NCBI GenBank assembly: GCA_040391135.1
Contig: JBEBYL010000011.1
Span: 1 to 64,000 of the forward strand
Direction of reading: 5' to 3'
DNA: 64,000 nucleotides
DNA from: G025836975 sp040391135
Lineage (GTDB): Bacteria > Pseudomonadota > Gammaproteobacteria > Burkholderiales > Burkholderiaceae_B
Shown here: positions 26,068-34,953 of the stretch, one piece after another
How the letters are laid out: each line of letters begins with the position of its first letter
Numbering within the stretch: the first letter of the stretch is position 1
Program-made: the position numbers and the translations under genes
Notes under the pieces: generated by a model
Databases searched by the model: none
What the model was told of the DNA's origin: nothing
What the model saw: the letters and a program-made list of their open reading frames with translations, nothing else

Positions 26068-26451
26068 GTTGCCACCATGCGTCAGTCATCAATTATTGAA
26101 GTCAGCGCTTGAACTTGCGTGTTTAGCACACTGGCTCCGCATAGTTTCGCTAACAGTTTGCGCCATCGTATGGCGCACGACCAATGCAGCTTTGGTGCAC
26201 ACTGGAGCTGCACAAAGACATTTACAGCAAGCAAATAATACATAGCTTTTAATTGCTTTCCTAGGTCGCTAGCAGACTATTTTTCTTCTCTGCGGCCTCT
26301 CTCTGTCAAGCTTTTCCTTGCCACTTCATCGCAGTGCTTTCAAAATAATCGTTAGTAGCCGGCGTCGTCTTCTTCGTTTTTGAAGGTTGGATCATAAGCT
26401 TTTACTTGAATCAATCGAACATACAACAGATTCAACTCGGGCCTCATAACA
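26068..26451. other. 384-bp intergenic region with one strong palindrome
   Basis: No supported reading frame. The main feature is TGCGCCAT-CGT-ATGGCGCA at 26159-26177, a perfect 8-bp-arm inverted repeat about 95 bp upstream of the DUF4239 gene. The rest is AT-rich with scattered T-runs. Promoters for the divergent genes on both sides must lie here. Confidence 0.5.
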
Positions 26452-27594
26452 ATGTTTACTCGTCGCTTTTCCATGTTGTCGCTATTGGCGGCTCTTCTTA
26501 TCTCGTCAGCATGCCTGGCGCAGTCTGACTCGCTGAGAACAAACGACGAAATGACCGCGCACGTCGATGGCGGAGCTCAGATGTCAAATAAGGACAGTGC
26601 TAAAGCAAATTTTGTAGTTCTACCTATTCCGCAATCCAGTCCAGTACTTGGGTTTGGTGTAACGCTAATCGGTATGGCGCTGTACAACCCGAATAACAGC
26701 GATCGGCCATGGGTTACAGGAGTCGGTGCCATGAAGGCCGGATCAAGTCATGTTGTCGGTGTCATGCAGCAAGCTAATCTGATGCAGAATCGTTTAAGGC
26801 TGCTCGCCGGCTATATGCGCGCCGACTTGGATTTACGGTTCTACGGCATAGGCGCCGCTGCCGGCGATCGCGACTCATCGATTCCCCTGAACCAGTCCGG
26901 TAGAGGTGGTGTAGTGCAGGCGTTGTACCAAGTCGGCAACCACTGGTTCGCCGGCCTGCGCTACCAGAATATGCATATGAAGAGTTCAATCGATCTCTCC
27001 CGCACGCCACTATTGGGAACAGTTATATCAGAAGCAGACCTGCGACTTCGTACCGCGTCGCTGGGCCCGGCGTTTGAATACGATTCGCGTGACGATTCGT
27101 TCTATCCGACCAAAGGAGTTTCGGCCAAAGCTAACCTGAATTTTTTTAGCCCTAATGTTGGCAGCGATGTCAGCTTCCGTCACTTATCGGCATCATGGAA
27201 CCAGTATTGGCGCTACAGTTCAAATACGGTAGTCGCTGCAAGAGTGTCCGGTTGCGCCGTGGGCGGTCAAGTTCCGTTTACGAACTTGTGCATGTATGGA
27301 ATGAATAATGATCTAAGAGGCTATTCGACTGGGCAATACCGAGACCGCGCCATGATCACGGCGCAAACTGAAATGCGCTGGCGCCTCAGTCCTAGATGGG
27401 GTATTGTGGCGTTTGTCGGTGCGGGCGCGATTGGCCCTTCGTTTGCAGAACTGCCTAGTCAAAAAATATTGCCCTCAATCGGCGGCGGACTACGGTGGCA
27501 GGCAAGCAAGGACTACAAGCTCAATATCAGCATTGACGTTGCTTTCACAAAGGGAAATAATGCAGTTTATCTGTATGCTGGCGAGGCATTCTGA
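26452..27594 (+). CDS. Omp85-like surface antigen (D15) barrel without POTRA domains
   Basis: A 380-residue outer-membrane protein. After a signal peptide (cleavage near SACLAQ) comes a C-terminal-type BamA/TamA barrel: FEYDSRDDSFYPTKG is the typical strand entry, and LRGYSTGQYRDR matches the conserved (V/L)RG(F/Y) loop of the Omp85 superfamily. Unlike BamA (about 800 residues) it lacks POTRA repeats, so it belongs to the short 'surface antigen' group of unknown role. The N-terminal ~45 mature residues are low-complexity. A small exported protein follows. Confidence 0.82.
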   Translation: MFTRRFSMLSLLAALLISSACLAQSDSLRTNDEMTAHVDGGAQMSNKDSAKANFVVLPIPQSSPVLGFGVTLIGMALYNPNNSDRPWVTGVGAMKAGSSHVVGVMQQANLMQNRLRLLAGYMRADLDLRFYGIGAAAGDRDSSIPLNQSGRGGVVQALYQVGNHWFAGLRYQNMHMKSSIDLSRTPLLGTVISEADLRLRTASLGPAFEYDSRDDSFYPTKGVSAKANLNFFSPNVGSDVSFRHLSASWNQYWRYSSNTVVAARVSGCAVGGQVPFTNLCMYGMNNDLRGYSTGQYRDRAMITAQTEMRWRLSPRWGIVAFVGAGAIGPSFAELPSQKILPSIGGGLRWQASKDYKLNISIDVAFTKGNNAVYLYAGEAF

Positions 27595-27681
27595 TCAAGC
27601 ACGTCATGATTCGCTTTAAAGGGCAGCGTTTGAGGCGACACCGGTCCATTCATAACCGAAATGTTGCACAGGAGAGCGAAT

Positions 27682-28041
27682 ATGAATATAAAGCCATTTC
27701 TTCCTATGATGGTCTTGCTCTGTTGCGCCACGACATCGGCACAAGCGCAGTCCAATCTTCGCTTTCTGCACGATACCCCCATCACGAAATTCAAGGAAGT
27801 CGACAGGGAGCTGTTAATAAAAACCCTGAATCAGGCTCTTGACAACGGTGCCGACGGAGCCACTGTGGCATGGGAAAACAGCAGTGCCGGCAACAGCGGG
27901 CGTATTACGCCGTCCAAAGATCCTGAGGGTCGAAGTGCTTGCCGCAAGGCTCGAATTGAGAATCGCCATCAGACGATGTACAACGTGACCGAAGAAGTTT
28001 TCTGCAAGGTTGACGGGAAATGGAAGGTGGTCGGCAAATGA
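27682..28041 (+). CDS. small exported surface-antigen-like protein
   Basis: A 119-residue secreted protein with a signal peptide (MNIKPFLPMMVLLCCATTSA region). The mature domain, with ATVAWENSSAGNSGRITPS, ACRKARIENRH and EEVFCKVDGKWKVVGK, is similar in layout to the C-terminal domain of RT0821/Lpp0805-type and 17-kDa surface antigens. Its two cysteines probably form a disulfide. The function is unknown. A GGAGAG site precedes the ATG. It follows the D15 barrel gene on the same strand after 87 bp. Confidence 0.72.
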   Translation: MNIKPFLPMMVLLCCATTSAQAQSNLRFLHDTPITKFKEVDRELLIKTLNQALDNGADGATVAWENSSAGNSGRITPSKDPEGRSACRKARIENRHQTMYNVTEEVFCKVDGKWKVVGK

Positions 28042-28124
28042 ACCAGCAATTCCGTTGAAATGCTCTGGACCGGCGGCCCCGCCCTCCTTCTCACAAGTAG
28101 CGGGTCAAGGGTGTGATGCCACCC

Positions 28125-28913
28125 TCAAGCCACCCTCCTCTCCATTCCGTCCTTGATCGCGGCCGCAAGTTCAAGCAAGGGTCGATGGAGCTTTTCGATA
28201 ACGCCCGATAAAGGCTGCGTGGTGGCGACGCTTGCGTTCAGGACGTGGATTGCGTATCCGGAACAGACCAGCGGCGTTGCCAAGGCGATGACCTCGGGTT
28301 GCCATGAGGCGGCGCAATACCCATTGGCCTGGACGCTTTGGATGGCTTGCCCGATTTCTTTATGAAGCGCTGCCCATGCATCCGGGCGGCGTGCCATCAG
28401 ATGCGCCATGATCACTTCCCGCACATCTGGCCCAACGGCTGCAAGATAGGCTCGGCCAAGCGACGTCAGTTCTATGGGCACACGCAAGCCCGCCACCACA
28501 TTGCGCAGGGAAACCCTGCGGTTGTAGCGAACGGACTCCAGATAGACCATTTCTTCGCGGTCCATGGTCGCCAGGCCCACATTGATCTTCAACTCTTCGG
28601 CAGTCTTGCGCATCAGCGGCGCCGCGATCTGCAAAATCGGCGAAGCCGTGCGCATGGCCTGGCCAAGGCTTAGCAACGGAGCGGCCAGCCGGTAGGCGCG
28701 CTCCCGCTGGTCGTAGTCCAGCATGCCCGTTCGCACCAGCGTCTGAGTCAGGCGGCTGACCGTGGCGCGCGACAATCCTGTTCGATCCGCAAGCTCGCCG
28801 TTTCCGAGCAAACCGGCGCCGGGACGAAAGGCGCGCAAGATCTCGATTCCGCGTTCAAGGGATCGGTTCTGTGCCGGTAAAGCCAGTCTTTCTGATTCTT
28901 CGTTCTTTGCCAT
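28125..28913 (-). CDS. IclR-family transcriptional regulator
   Basis: A 262-residue regulator: N-terminal winged helix (LADRTGLSRATVSRLTQTLV) and C-terminal IclR effector domain (MDREEMVYLESVRYNRRVSL, then LGRAYLAAVG). It is divergent from the Bug/crotonase/acyl-CoA synthetase/PrpD operon, and a 19-bp palindrome lies between them. Regulation of that operon by a small carboxylate is likely. The ATG at 28913 was chosen over an upstream in-frame ATG because it matches the usual N-terminal length. Confidence 0.92.
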   Translation of the reverse strand: MAKNEESERLALPAQNRSLERGIEILRAFRPGAGLLGNGELADRTGLSRATVSRLTQTLVRTGMLDYDQRERAYRLAAPLLSLGQAMRTASPILQIAAPLMRKTAEELKINVGLATMDREEMVYLESVRYNRRVSLRNVVAGLRVPIELTSLGRAYLAAVGPDVREVIMAHLMARRPDAWAALHKEIGQAIQSVQANGYCAASWQPEVIALATPLVCSGYAIHVLNASVATTQPLSGVIEKLHRPLLELAAAIKDGMERRVA

Positions 28914-28994
28914 ATGCGGTATGCCCCTGGGGGCTGAGTTCGCTGAATCGGCCCACCGTTCCAAGGCTGAAAATTCAGGCGCCTATTAGCAGTC

Positions 28995-29013
28995 AATTCC
29001 ATTGTATGGAATT
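28995..29013. promoter_or_regulatory. probable IclR operator
   Basis: AATTCCAT-TGT-ATGGAATT, a perfect palindrome with 8-bp arms. It resembles the T-GGAA/TTCC-A half-sites typical of IclR proteins. It sits in the gap between the IclR gene and the operon it faces, 82 bp from the regulator's start and 121 bp from the first structural gene. Confidence 0.65.
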
Positions 29014-29133
29014 ACTTAGGTTAAAACCGGCAGTTTAGCCCCTACACTGGAAAGCGCAACTTGGCCGGCCCGCCAGCATCGAAAGGCGACGCGCCGCCCT
29101 GCTGTTCCAAGTATTTCCACCCCGGAGACATTA

Positions 29134-30120
29134 ATGAAATTCAATTCTTTCTTTCGCTTCAGCCGCATAGCCGGTCTTGCCGCGGCCGCCCTTGCCTTGG
29201 CCGCCTTATCCACGCCGGCCGCGGCGCAATTCCCGGAACGGCCGGTTCATATCGTCGTGCCCTTCGCACCGGGCGGCGGCACCGATCTGATCTCGCGGTT
29301 GATCGGCGACGGCATGTCCCGCCAACTGGACCAACCCGTAATTGTCGAGAACAAGCCGGGCGCCGGCACGACCATCGGCTCCGACGAGGTTGCCCGAAGC
29401 AAGCCCGACGGCTACACCCTTTTGATGGCGACCTTCGCGCATGCTATCAACCCTGCCCTTCGCCCCAAGATGCCCTATGACACGGACAAGGCATTTACGC
29501 CCGTGATTTTGATCGGCCACTCCCCCAGCGTGCTGGTGGTGCGCCCGGACAGTCCACTCAAGTCGATTGCGGACCTGATCGAGGCGGCAAAGGCTCAACC
29601 CGGCAAGATCACTTATGCATCGCAAGGGGTGGGTACTTCGGCCCACCTGGCGGGCGAACTGCTCGAAAAACTGGCAAAAGTCGACATGTCCCATGTGCCT
29701 TACCGCGGCGCCGGTCCAGCTCTGAACGACCTGCTTGGCGGTCACGTGGATTTGATGTTCGGCACGGCGGCGGCCGTGGGCTCCGCCCTGCAGTCGGGCA
29801 CGCTGCGCGCTCTAGGCGTCACGACCGCCGAGCGTTCCCCCGCCTTGGCCGACATTCCAGCCATCGCGGAATCGGTGCCGGGCTACAAGCTTGACAGCTG
29901 GTACGGCCTGTATGCGCCGGCCGGCACGCCGGCCCCGGTCATTGCCCGCTTGAATGAAGCAGCCACCAAGGCGGCACAGGCCGAGGCTTTCAAAAGCAAA
30001 GTCCAGCAGGAGGGCCTGATGGTGACGCCGGGAACGCCCCAGGATCTCGAAAACTACGTCAAGGCCGAACAGAAGCGTTGGGCCGACGTCGTGGCATCGA
30101 GCAACATCAGCCTGAACTAA
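29134..30120 (+). CDS. tripartite tricarboxylate transporter substrate-binding protein (Bug family)
   Basis: A 328-residue periplasmic binding protein of the TctC/Bug family. A signal peptide ends near PAAAQFPE. The binding motifs VPFAPGGGTDLISRL and VENKPGAGTTIGSDE are conserved. Bug proteins bind carboxylates or similar acids and feed TctAB-type permeases or act as sensors. It is the first gene of the IclR-controlled operon. No permease lies in the operon; the only tctBA pair here is about 7 kb away. Confidence 0.93.
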   Translation: MKFNSFFRFSRIAGLAAAALALAALSTPAAAQFPERPVHIVVPFAPGGGTDLISRLIGDGMSRQLDQPVIVENKPGAGTTIGSDEVARSKPDGYTLLMATFAHAINPALRPKMPYDTDKAFTPVILIGHSPSVLVVRPDSPLKSIADLIEAAKAQPGKITYASQGVGTSAHLAGELLEKLAKVDMSHVPYRGAGPALNDLLGGHVDLMFGTAAAVGSALQSGTLRALGVTTAERSPALADIPAIAESVPGYKLDSWYGLYAPAGTPAPVIARLNEAATKAAQAEAFKSKVQQEGLMVTPGTPQDLENYVKAEQKRWADVVASSNISLN

Positions 30121-30158
30121 TTCATAGCGCATGCAGCAAACACAGAGAAGGAACATCC

Positions 30159-30974
30159 ATGTCCAATGAGCTTATTCAGCTCGATGTCCAGAACGGCATC
30201 GCAACGATCTACTTGAATCGCCCCGAAAAGCGCAACGCTTTCAGCGACGACATGCGAACCCAGTACACCCAGGTTCTCGAGGAAGTCGCCGCAAACCGCG
30301 CTATTCGCGCCGTGGTGCTTACGGGCAATGGCAAAGGCTTTTGCGCCGGCGGCGATGTGGCCGGCATGGAAAACCGCATGCAGGCCGATCCCGGCGAAGT
30401 CGCCTTCAACGGCTGGACCCGCCAGCAAGGAGTTCACCGCTGCGTGACGCTGTTGCATTCCATGCCCAAGCCGACCATCGCCGCGGTGAACGGCGCGGCC
30501 TCGGGCCTGGGTGCGGACACCGCCATCAGCTGCGATTTCGTACTGGCCAGCGAAGGTGCATCTTTTGCCTGGTCGTATATCAACCGTGGGCTGATTCCGG
30601 ATGGCGGCGGCCTGTACTTCCTGCCGCGCCGGGTGGGTTTGCCCAAAGCGAAAGATCTGATTTTCAGCGGACGAAAGATCGACGCACCCGAAGCGCTGGA
30701 GCTGGGCATTGCGGACCGCATCGTTGGCGCCAAGGATCTGCTGCCGGCGGCCTGGCGTTGGGCCGACGAGCTCGGCAAAGGCTCCCCCACCGCGCTGGCA
30801 CTGGGTAAAACGATACTTAACCAATCCTTTGAATTGAGCGCAAGCCAAGTGTTCTCGCAAGGAAGCCAGGCCCAAGCCGTTTGCTATACCTCGACCGAAC
30901 ACCGGGTAGCGGTCCAGGCTTTCCTGAAAGCCCGGGATGAACGCAAGGCCGCTTCGGCCACAGCCAAGGACTGA
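30159..30974 (+). CDS. enoyl-CoA hydratase/isomerase (crotonase family)
   Basis: A 271-residue crotonase-fold enzyme. Oxyanion-hole segments are GKGFCAGGDVAGM and GAASGLGADTAISCDF; IPDGGGLYFLPRRVG follows. It likely hydrates or isomerises a CoA-bound unsaturated acid in the cytosol. The ATG at 30159 has an AAGGA site 6 bp upstream. It lies 38 bp after the Bug gene and 5 bp before the acyl-CoA synthetase, so the CoA ester is probably made by that neighbour. Confidence 0.9.
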   Translation: MSNELIQLDVQNGIATIYLNRPEKRNAFSDDMRTQYTQVLEEVAANRAIRAVVLTGNGKGFCAGGDVAGMENRMQADPGEVAFNGWTRQQGVHRCVTLLHSMPKPTIAAVNGAASGLGADTAISCDFVLASEGASFAWSYINRGLIPDGGGLYFLPRRVGLPKAKDLIFSGRKIDAPEALELGIADRIVGAKDLLPAAWRWADELGKGSPTALALGKTILNQSFELSASQVFSQGSQAQAVCYTSTEHRVAVQAFLKARDERKAASATAKD

Positions 30975-30979
30975 ACACC

Positions 30980-33085
30980 ATGAATGCGATTTCCCGCCTT
31001 ATCAATCCTCGCAGCGTGGCGGTGATTGGCGCGTCGGCAGACCCCGCCAAGACCGCTGGCCGGCCCGTGGCCTACTTGCGCAAGCATGGCTTCGACGGCG
31101 CCATCTATCCGGTCAATCCCAAAGTCGACACGATTGCGGGACTCAAGTGCTATCCGGATGTGGCTTCCTTGCCCGAGACGCCCGATGTCGGCATCGTGCT
31201 GCTGGGCGCCAGGCGTGCGCATCTGGCGGTGCGCGAGCTGGCCGAGCGTGGCGCTGCGGCTGCCATCGTATTGGCCAGCGGGTATACGGAAACCGGCAGT
31301 GAAGGCGCCCTGCGCCAGCAGGAATTGCTGGAAGCGGCCGGCACGATGCGCATCCTGGGCCCCAACACCATCGGGCTGGTGAACCTGACGCGCAATATCC
31401 CCCTTTCCGCCAGCAGTGCGCTGGAGATGGAACACTTTCCCACGGGCTCCATCGGCGTGGTTTCTCAAAGCGGCGGTATCGTCGGGGCTTTGCTTTCACG
31501 CGCAGCGGCCCGAGGCATCGGCCTGTCCACCCTGATCTCCACCAGCAATGAAGTTGACCTGGATCTGGCGGATTTCGTGGATTTTCTGGCTTCGGATGAA
31601 GCCACCAGGGTTATTGCGCTCTATGTCGAAACCATACGCAATCCCGAGAAATTCCGCGCGGCTGTCTTGAAGGCCGCCCAGGCCGGCAAGCCGGTCGTCG
31701 CCTTCAAGGTGGGGCGGTCCGAATCCGGCGCGCGCGCAGCGGTCTCGCATACCGGCGCCATGGCGGGCGCCGACCAGGTTTACGATGCCCTGTTCAAGCA
31801 AACAGGCGTCATACGGGCGGAACGCTTCAGCGATCTGCTGGACATCCCGGCAGCCCTTTCGGCTGCGCGCAAGCTTCATGGCAAACGCATTGCCATTCTG
31901 ACATCGACCGGGGGAGCCGGCACACTGGTCTCGGATGCCTTGGGCCTGGCGGGATTCGAAACTCCGGCCCCTGATCCGCAAACAGCCGAGCGCCTGCGCG
32001 CCTTGGAAACCGGGGATCACGCGGCGCTGGACCGCAACCCCATCGACGTCACGCTCGCCGGACTGGAGCCGGACCTGCTACGCGGGGCCATACGGGCGGT
32101 GCTGGCAAGTACGCAGTACGATGCCTTGACGATTATTGTCGGCTCCTCCAGCCTTGCGGCCCCCGATTTGATGGCCGGCGCCATCAAGGACTGCCTGCCC
32201 GACAGCGACAAGCCCGTAATCGCCTACGTCAGCCCGTATGCACCCCACATCACGGCGGTCATGAACCGTCGCGGTGTGCCGGCCTTCACTGAGCCGGAAA
32301 GCTGCGCGGTCGCGTTCGATGCGATGTTCAAGGCATCGAACATGCGCCCTCTTCCGCCCTCATCACCGCGCAGCGCGCCCATCGCGGTGCCTGACTTCCC
32401 CGAAGCCGCGCTGGATGAAGCGCAAGCCAAGCAGCTTTTTTCTTGCTTCGGCGTGCCGTCGGTTCGCGAGCGCATCGTCAAGAGCACCGACGAGGCCAAG
32501 GCCGCCGCGCAAGCGCTGGGCCGCAAGGTTGTGCTGAAGCTCCTTTCACACACGATCGCGCACAAAAGCGAAGTCGGTGGCGTAGCCGTCGGCGTAAACG
32601 CCGACACCATCGGGCCGCGCCTCGATGAAATGCGCGAGAGCGTGAAGGCGGCGACCGGGCACGCTCCGGAACGCTATCTCGTACAGGAAATGGTCTCGGG
32701 CGGTATTGAACTGATACTCGGTTTTCACCGGGATCCGCTCGGGTCGGCAATCCTGCTGGGGATGGGCGGCGTGACGGCCGAATTGTTCAGGGACACGACA
32801 ATGCGCCTGCTTCCGGCCGAAGGCGCGCTCGGCAGAGACGAAGCGCTGGCGATGATGCGAGAGCTGAAGGCGTGGCCGCTGCTCGACGGATATCGGGGCG
32901 CACCCAAGGCGGACACCGAAGCGCTGGCTGAAAGCATCGTCGCTTTCTCCAACATGGTCGCACAGTTGGGCGACCGGCTTGTCGAAGCGGAGATCAATCC
33001 TTTGTTTGTTCTGCCGGCGGGCAAAGGGGTACTGGCCGCGGACGGCATTGCCGTGCTGAACGCGATGGCCACGGTCGCCGAATAA
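30980..33085 (+). CDS. acyl-CoA synthetase, ADP-forming type (fused CoA-binding and ATP-grasp)
   Basis: A 701-residue single-chain enzyme. An N-terminal CoA-binding Rossmann domain (VAVIGASADPAKTAG) comes first. Next are two succinyl-CoA-ligase-like domains (GSIGVVSQSGGIVGALLSRA; SHTGAMAG with the probable phosphohistidine). Last is a C-terminal ATP-grasp domain (GRKVVLKLLSHTIAHKSEVG; EINPLFV). Family members convert an acid, CoA and ATP to acyl-CoA with ADP and phosphate; some homologues are protein acetyltransferases, but a GNAT domain is missing here. Its place between a crotonase and an MmgE/PrpD gene points to catabolism. Confidence 0.9.
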   Translation: MNAISRLINPRSVAVIGASADPAKTAGRPVAYLRKHGFDGAIYPVNPKVDTIAGLKCYPDVASLPETPDVGIVLLGARRAHLAVRELAERGAAAAIVLASGYTETGSEGALRQQELLEAAGTMRILGPNTIGLVNLTRNIPLSASSALEMEHFPTGSIGVVSQSGGIVGALLSRAAARGIGLSTLISTSNEVDLDLADFVDFLASDEATRVIALYVETIRNPEKFRAAVLKAAQAGKPVVAFKVGRSESGARAAVSHTGAMAGADQVYDALFKQTGVIRAERFSDLLDIPAALSAARKLHGKRIAILTSTGGAGTLVSDALGLAGFETPAPDPQTAERLRALETGDHAALDRNPIDVTLAGLEPDLLRGAIRAVLASTQYDALTIIVGSSSLAAPDLMAGAIKDCLPDSDKPVIAYVSPYAPHITAVMNRRGVPAFTEPESCAVAFDAMFKASNMRPLPPSSPRSAPIAVPDFPEAALDEAQAKQLFSCFGVPSVRERIVKSTDEAKAAAQALGRKVVLKLLSHTIAHKSEVGGVAVGVNADTIGPRLDEMRESVKAATGHAPERYLVQEMVSGGIELILGFHRDPLGSAILLGMGGVTAELFRDTTMRLLPAEGALGRDEALAMMRELKAWPLLDGYRGAPKADTEALAESIVAFSNMVAQLGDRLVEAEINPLFVLPAGKGVLAADGIAVLNAMATVAE

Positions 33086-33099
33086 GGAAGACATACTCT

Positions 33100-34473
33100 A
33101 TGTACGCCACCGACATTCTGGCAAGAAAGGCCATCGCGCTTCTGGGACAATCGCTGCCGCAAGCCGTCGTGCACCATGCCAAGCGCGCGGTGATCGATTG
33201 GTATGCGTCGGCGCTCCCAGGCACGCGGACCGAACCGATACGCCTTCTGGAGCAGGCGGTGGCCGAAGACCTGGACCGCGGGACGGCACAACTGATCCTG
33301 GGCCGACCCGCGACGGTGCGCACGGCCGCTTTGCTTAATGGCGCGGCCGCGCATGCCGCCGAGCTCGACGACAGCTTCCGAGATGCGATGTATCACCCCG
33401 GGGCGGCCACCGTTGCGGCGGCCCTGGCCGCCAGCCAGGAAGCCGGCCGTACCGGCGCGGAGTTTCTGTACAGCGTGGTGGCCGGATATGAAGTATCCAC
33501 CCGGATCGGCATGGTCATGGGCCGCGCACATTACCGGTATTGGCACAACACCGGAACCATCGGCACCTTTGGGGCGGCTGCGGCCGCAGCGGCGGCATAC
33601 CGGCTGGATGCGAGCGCCTTTGCTCATGCGCTGGCAACCGCGGCCACCTTCGCGGCAGGGCTGCAGCAAGCTTTTCGAATGGACTCGATGTCCAAGCCGC
33701 TACATCCCGGCCGCGCGGCGGAAGCTGGGATTCTTGCCGCCCAACTGGCACGGAAAGGAGTGACAGGCTCGCTGGATATTCTCGAAGGCGAGGCCGGATT
33801 CGGGCAGGCGATGGGCAACGGGCCCGACTGGTCCGGCGTGGCCGAGACGCTAGGTTCGGATTTTCATATTACCCGGCTGACCGTAAAGAACCATGTGGGA
33901 TGCGGCCATGTCTTTCCCGCGATCGACGGCGTCCTGGCACTGCGCCAGCAGCACGATATCGATCCCGCCACCATTGCGCGCATCCATGTCGCAACCTACC
34001 GCCCTGCCCTTGATATCGCGTGCTACGACTCTCCCCGGACGGCGAACGAGGCGCGGTTCAGCATCAAATACATGGTGGCGGCAGCTTTGCAGCACGGTGG
34101 TGTGCGGATGAACGCCTATTCTCCAGAGAGGATGTCTTGCCTGGCAACCCGCGAACTGATGGGCAAGATATCAACAGCGGTCGATCCCGATATGGATGAA
34201 CGATTTCCGCAACAGCGCGCCGCCAGAATAGAGCTCGAATTCAAGGATGGCCACCGGCTGGAATACATGCAGCCCAACCGGAAAGGCGATCCGGAGGCCC
34301 CGCTTTCGGATGAAGAACTGGACAGCAAATTCATGGAGCTGGCCGAGCCGGTCATCGGCCAAGCGCGCGCGCAAGCATTATTGCAGCGTTTATGGGGGCT
34401 GGAGTCCCAGTCCCCCTCAGGCCTGGGCAGAATCAGCGCATCCCCCCAAGCCGACAATCCGCTTAAAACGTAA
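33100..34473 (+). CDS. MmgE/PrpD family protein
   Basis: A 457-residue member of the family that includes 2-methylcitrate dehydratase, cis-aconitate decarboxylase and iminodisuccinate epimerase. Conserved features are LNGAAAHAAELDD, the SMSKPLHPGRAAEAG segment (PrpD-type KxxHxC-like loop) and KNHVGCGHVFPAIDG. It ends the IclR-linked operon, 14 bp after the acyl-CoA synthetase gene. It most likely dehydrates, isomerises or decarboxylates a branched dicarboxylate or tricarboxylate. The exact reaction cannot be read from sequence. Confidence 0.88.
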   Translation: MYATDILARKAIALLGQSLPQAVVHHAKRAVIDWYASALPGTRTEPIRLLEQAVAEDLDRGTAQLILGRPATVRTAALLNGAAAHAAELDDSFRDAMYHPGAATVAAALAASQEAGRTGAEFLYSVVAGYEVSTRIGMVMGRAHYRYWHNTGTIGTFGAAAAAAAAYRLDASAFAHALATAATFAAGLQQAFRMDSMSKPLHPGRAAEAGILAAQLARKGVTGSLDILEGEAGFGQAMGNGPDWSGVAETLGSDFHITRLTVKNHVGCGHVFPAIDGVLALRQQHDIDPATIARIHVATYRPALDIACYDSPRTANEARFSIKYMVAAALQHGGVRMNAYSPERMSCLATRELMGKISTAVDPDMDERFPQQRAARIELEFKDGHRLEYMQPNRKGDPEAPLSDEELDSKFMELAEPVIGQARAQALLQRLWGLESQSPSGLGRISASPQADNPLKT

Positions 34474-34556
34474 TTTCTGCGTGTTTATGTAAAAACGACA
34501 AAGCGTCCGGGTCGGAAGGCCCATGGTCCGAGGGCACCGAGCAACAGGGCTATCAA

Positions 34557-34889
34557 TTGAAGGAAACGCCGGCCGAGCTTTACCGCAAGGCGATTGCGGG
34601 CATCGACGCCTATTGCCGCCAGCATTTCGGCGGCAAGCCGTATGCCGACCTGGATGAAAAAGAGCATCGGGGACGGCGGGCAACATGGGCGGAACCCGGC
34701 GGCAAGAAGGCAATCCCTTCGAGGGGCCGCATTGCTCTGCTGCGCCTTATTGGCCTTGTCAGCGTGATCACCCTGGCCGTGCTGTTCATCCTGGCTGGTG
34801 CCGATTTCATCACCCGCGGCATCGAACGGGCGCCATGGCAGCCGGCGCAGCCCAGCGTGGTGGCGGAGCACAAGCTGAAAGCGCGGTAG
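34557..34889 (+). CDS. hypothetical single-pass membrane protein
   Basis: A 110-residue open frame with a soluble N-terminal part (ELYRKAIAGIDAYCRQHFGG), a basic linker and one clear membrane helix (LIGLVSVITLAVLFILAGAD). The best start is a TTG at 34557 with a weak AGGG site. The frame stays open and protein-like back to about 34467 without an ATG, so the start is uncertain. It sits between the PrpD gene and the two-component genes. I do not recognise the family. Confidence 0.45.
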   Translation: MKETPAELYRKAIAGIDAYCRQHFGGKPYADLDEKEHRGRRATWAEPGGKKAIPSRGRIALLRLIGLVSVITLAVLFILAGADFITRGIERAPWQPAQPSVVAEHKLKAR

Positions 34890-34953
34890 ACCCGCTATGT
34901 TGTACATTCCAATGCTGCGGTTGCTGAATATCCGCAGCCTTTGGAGAATACGC

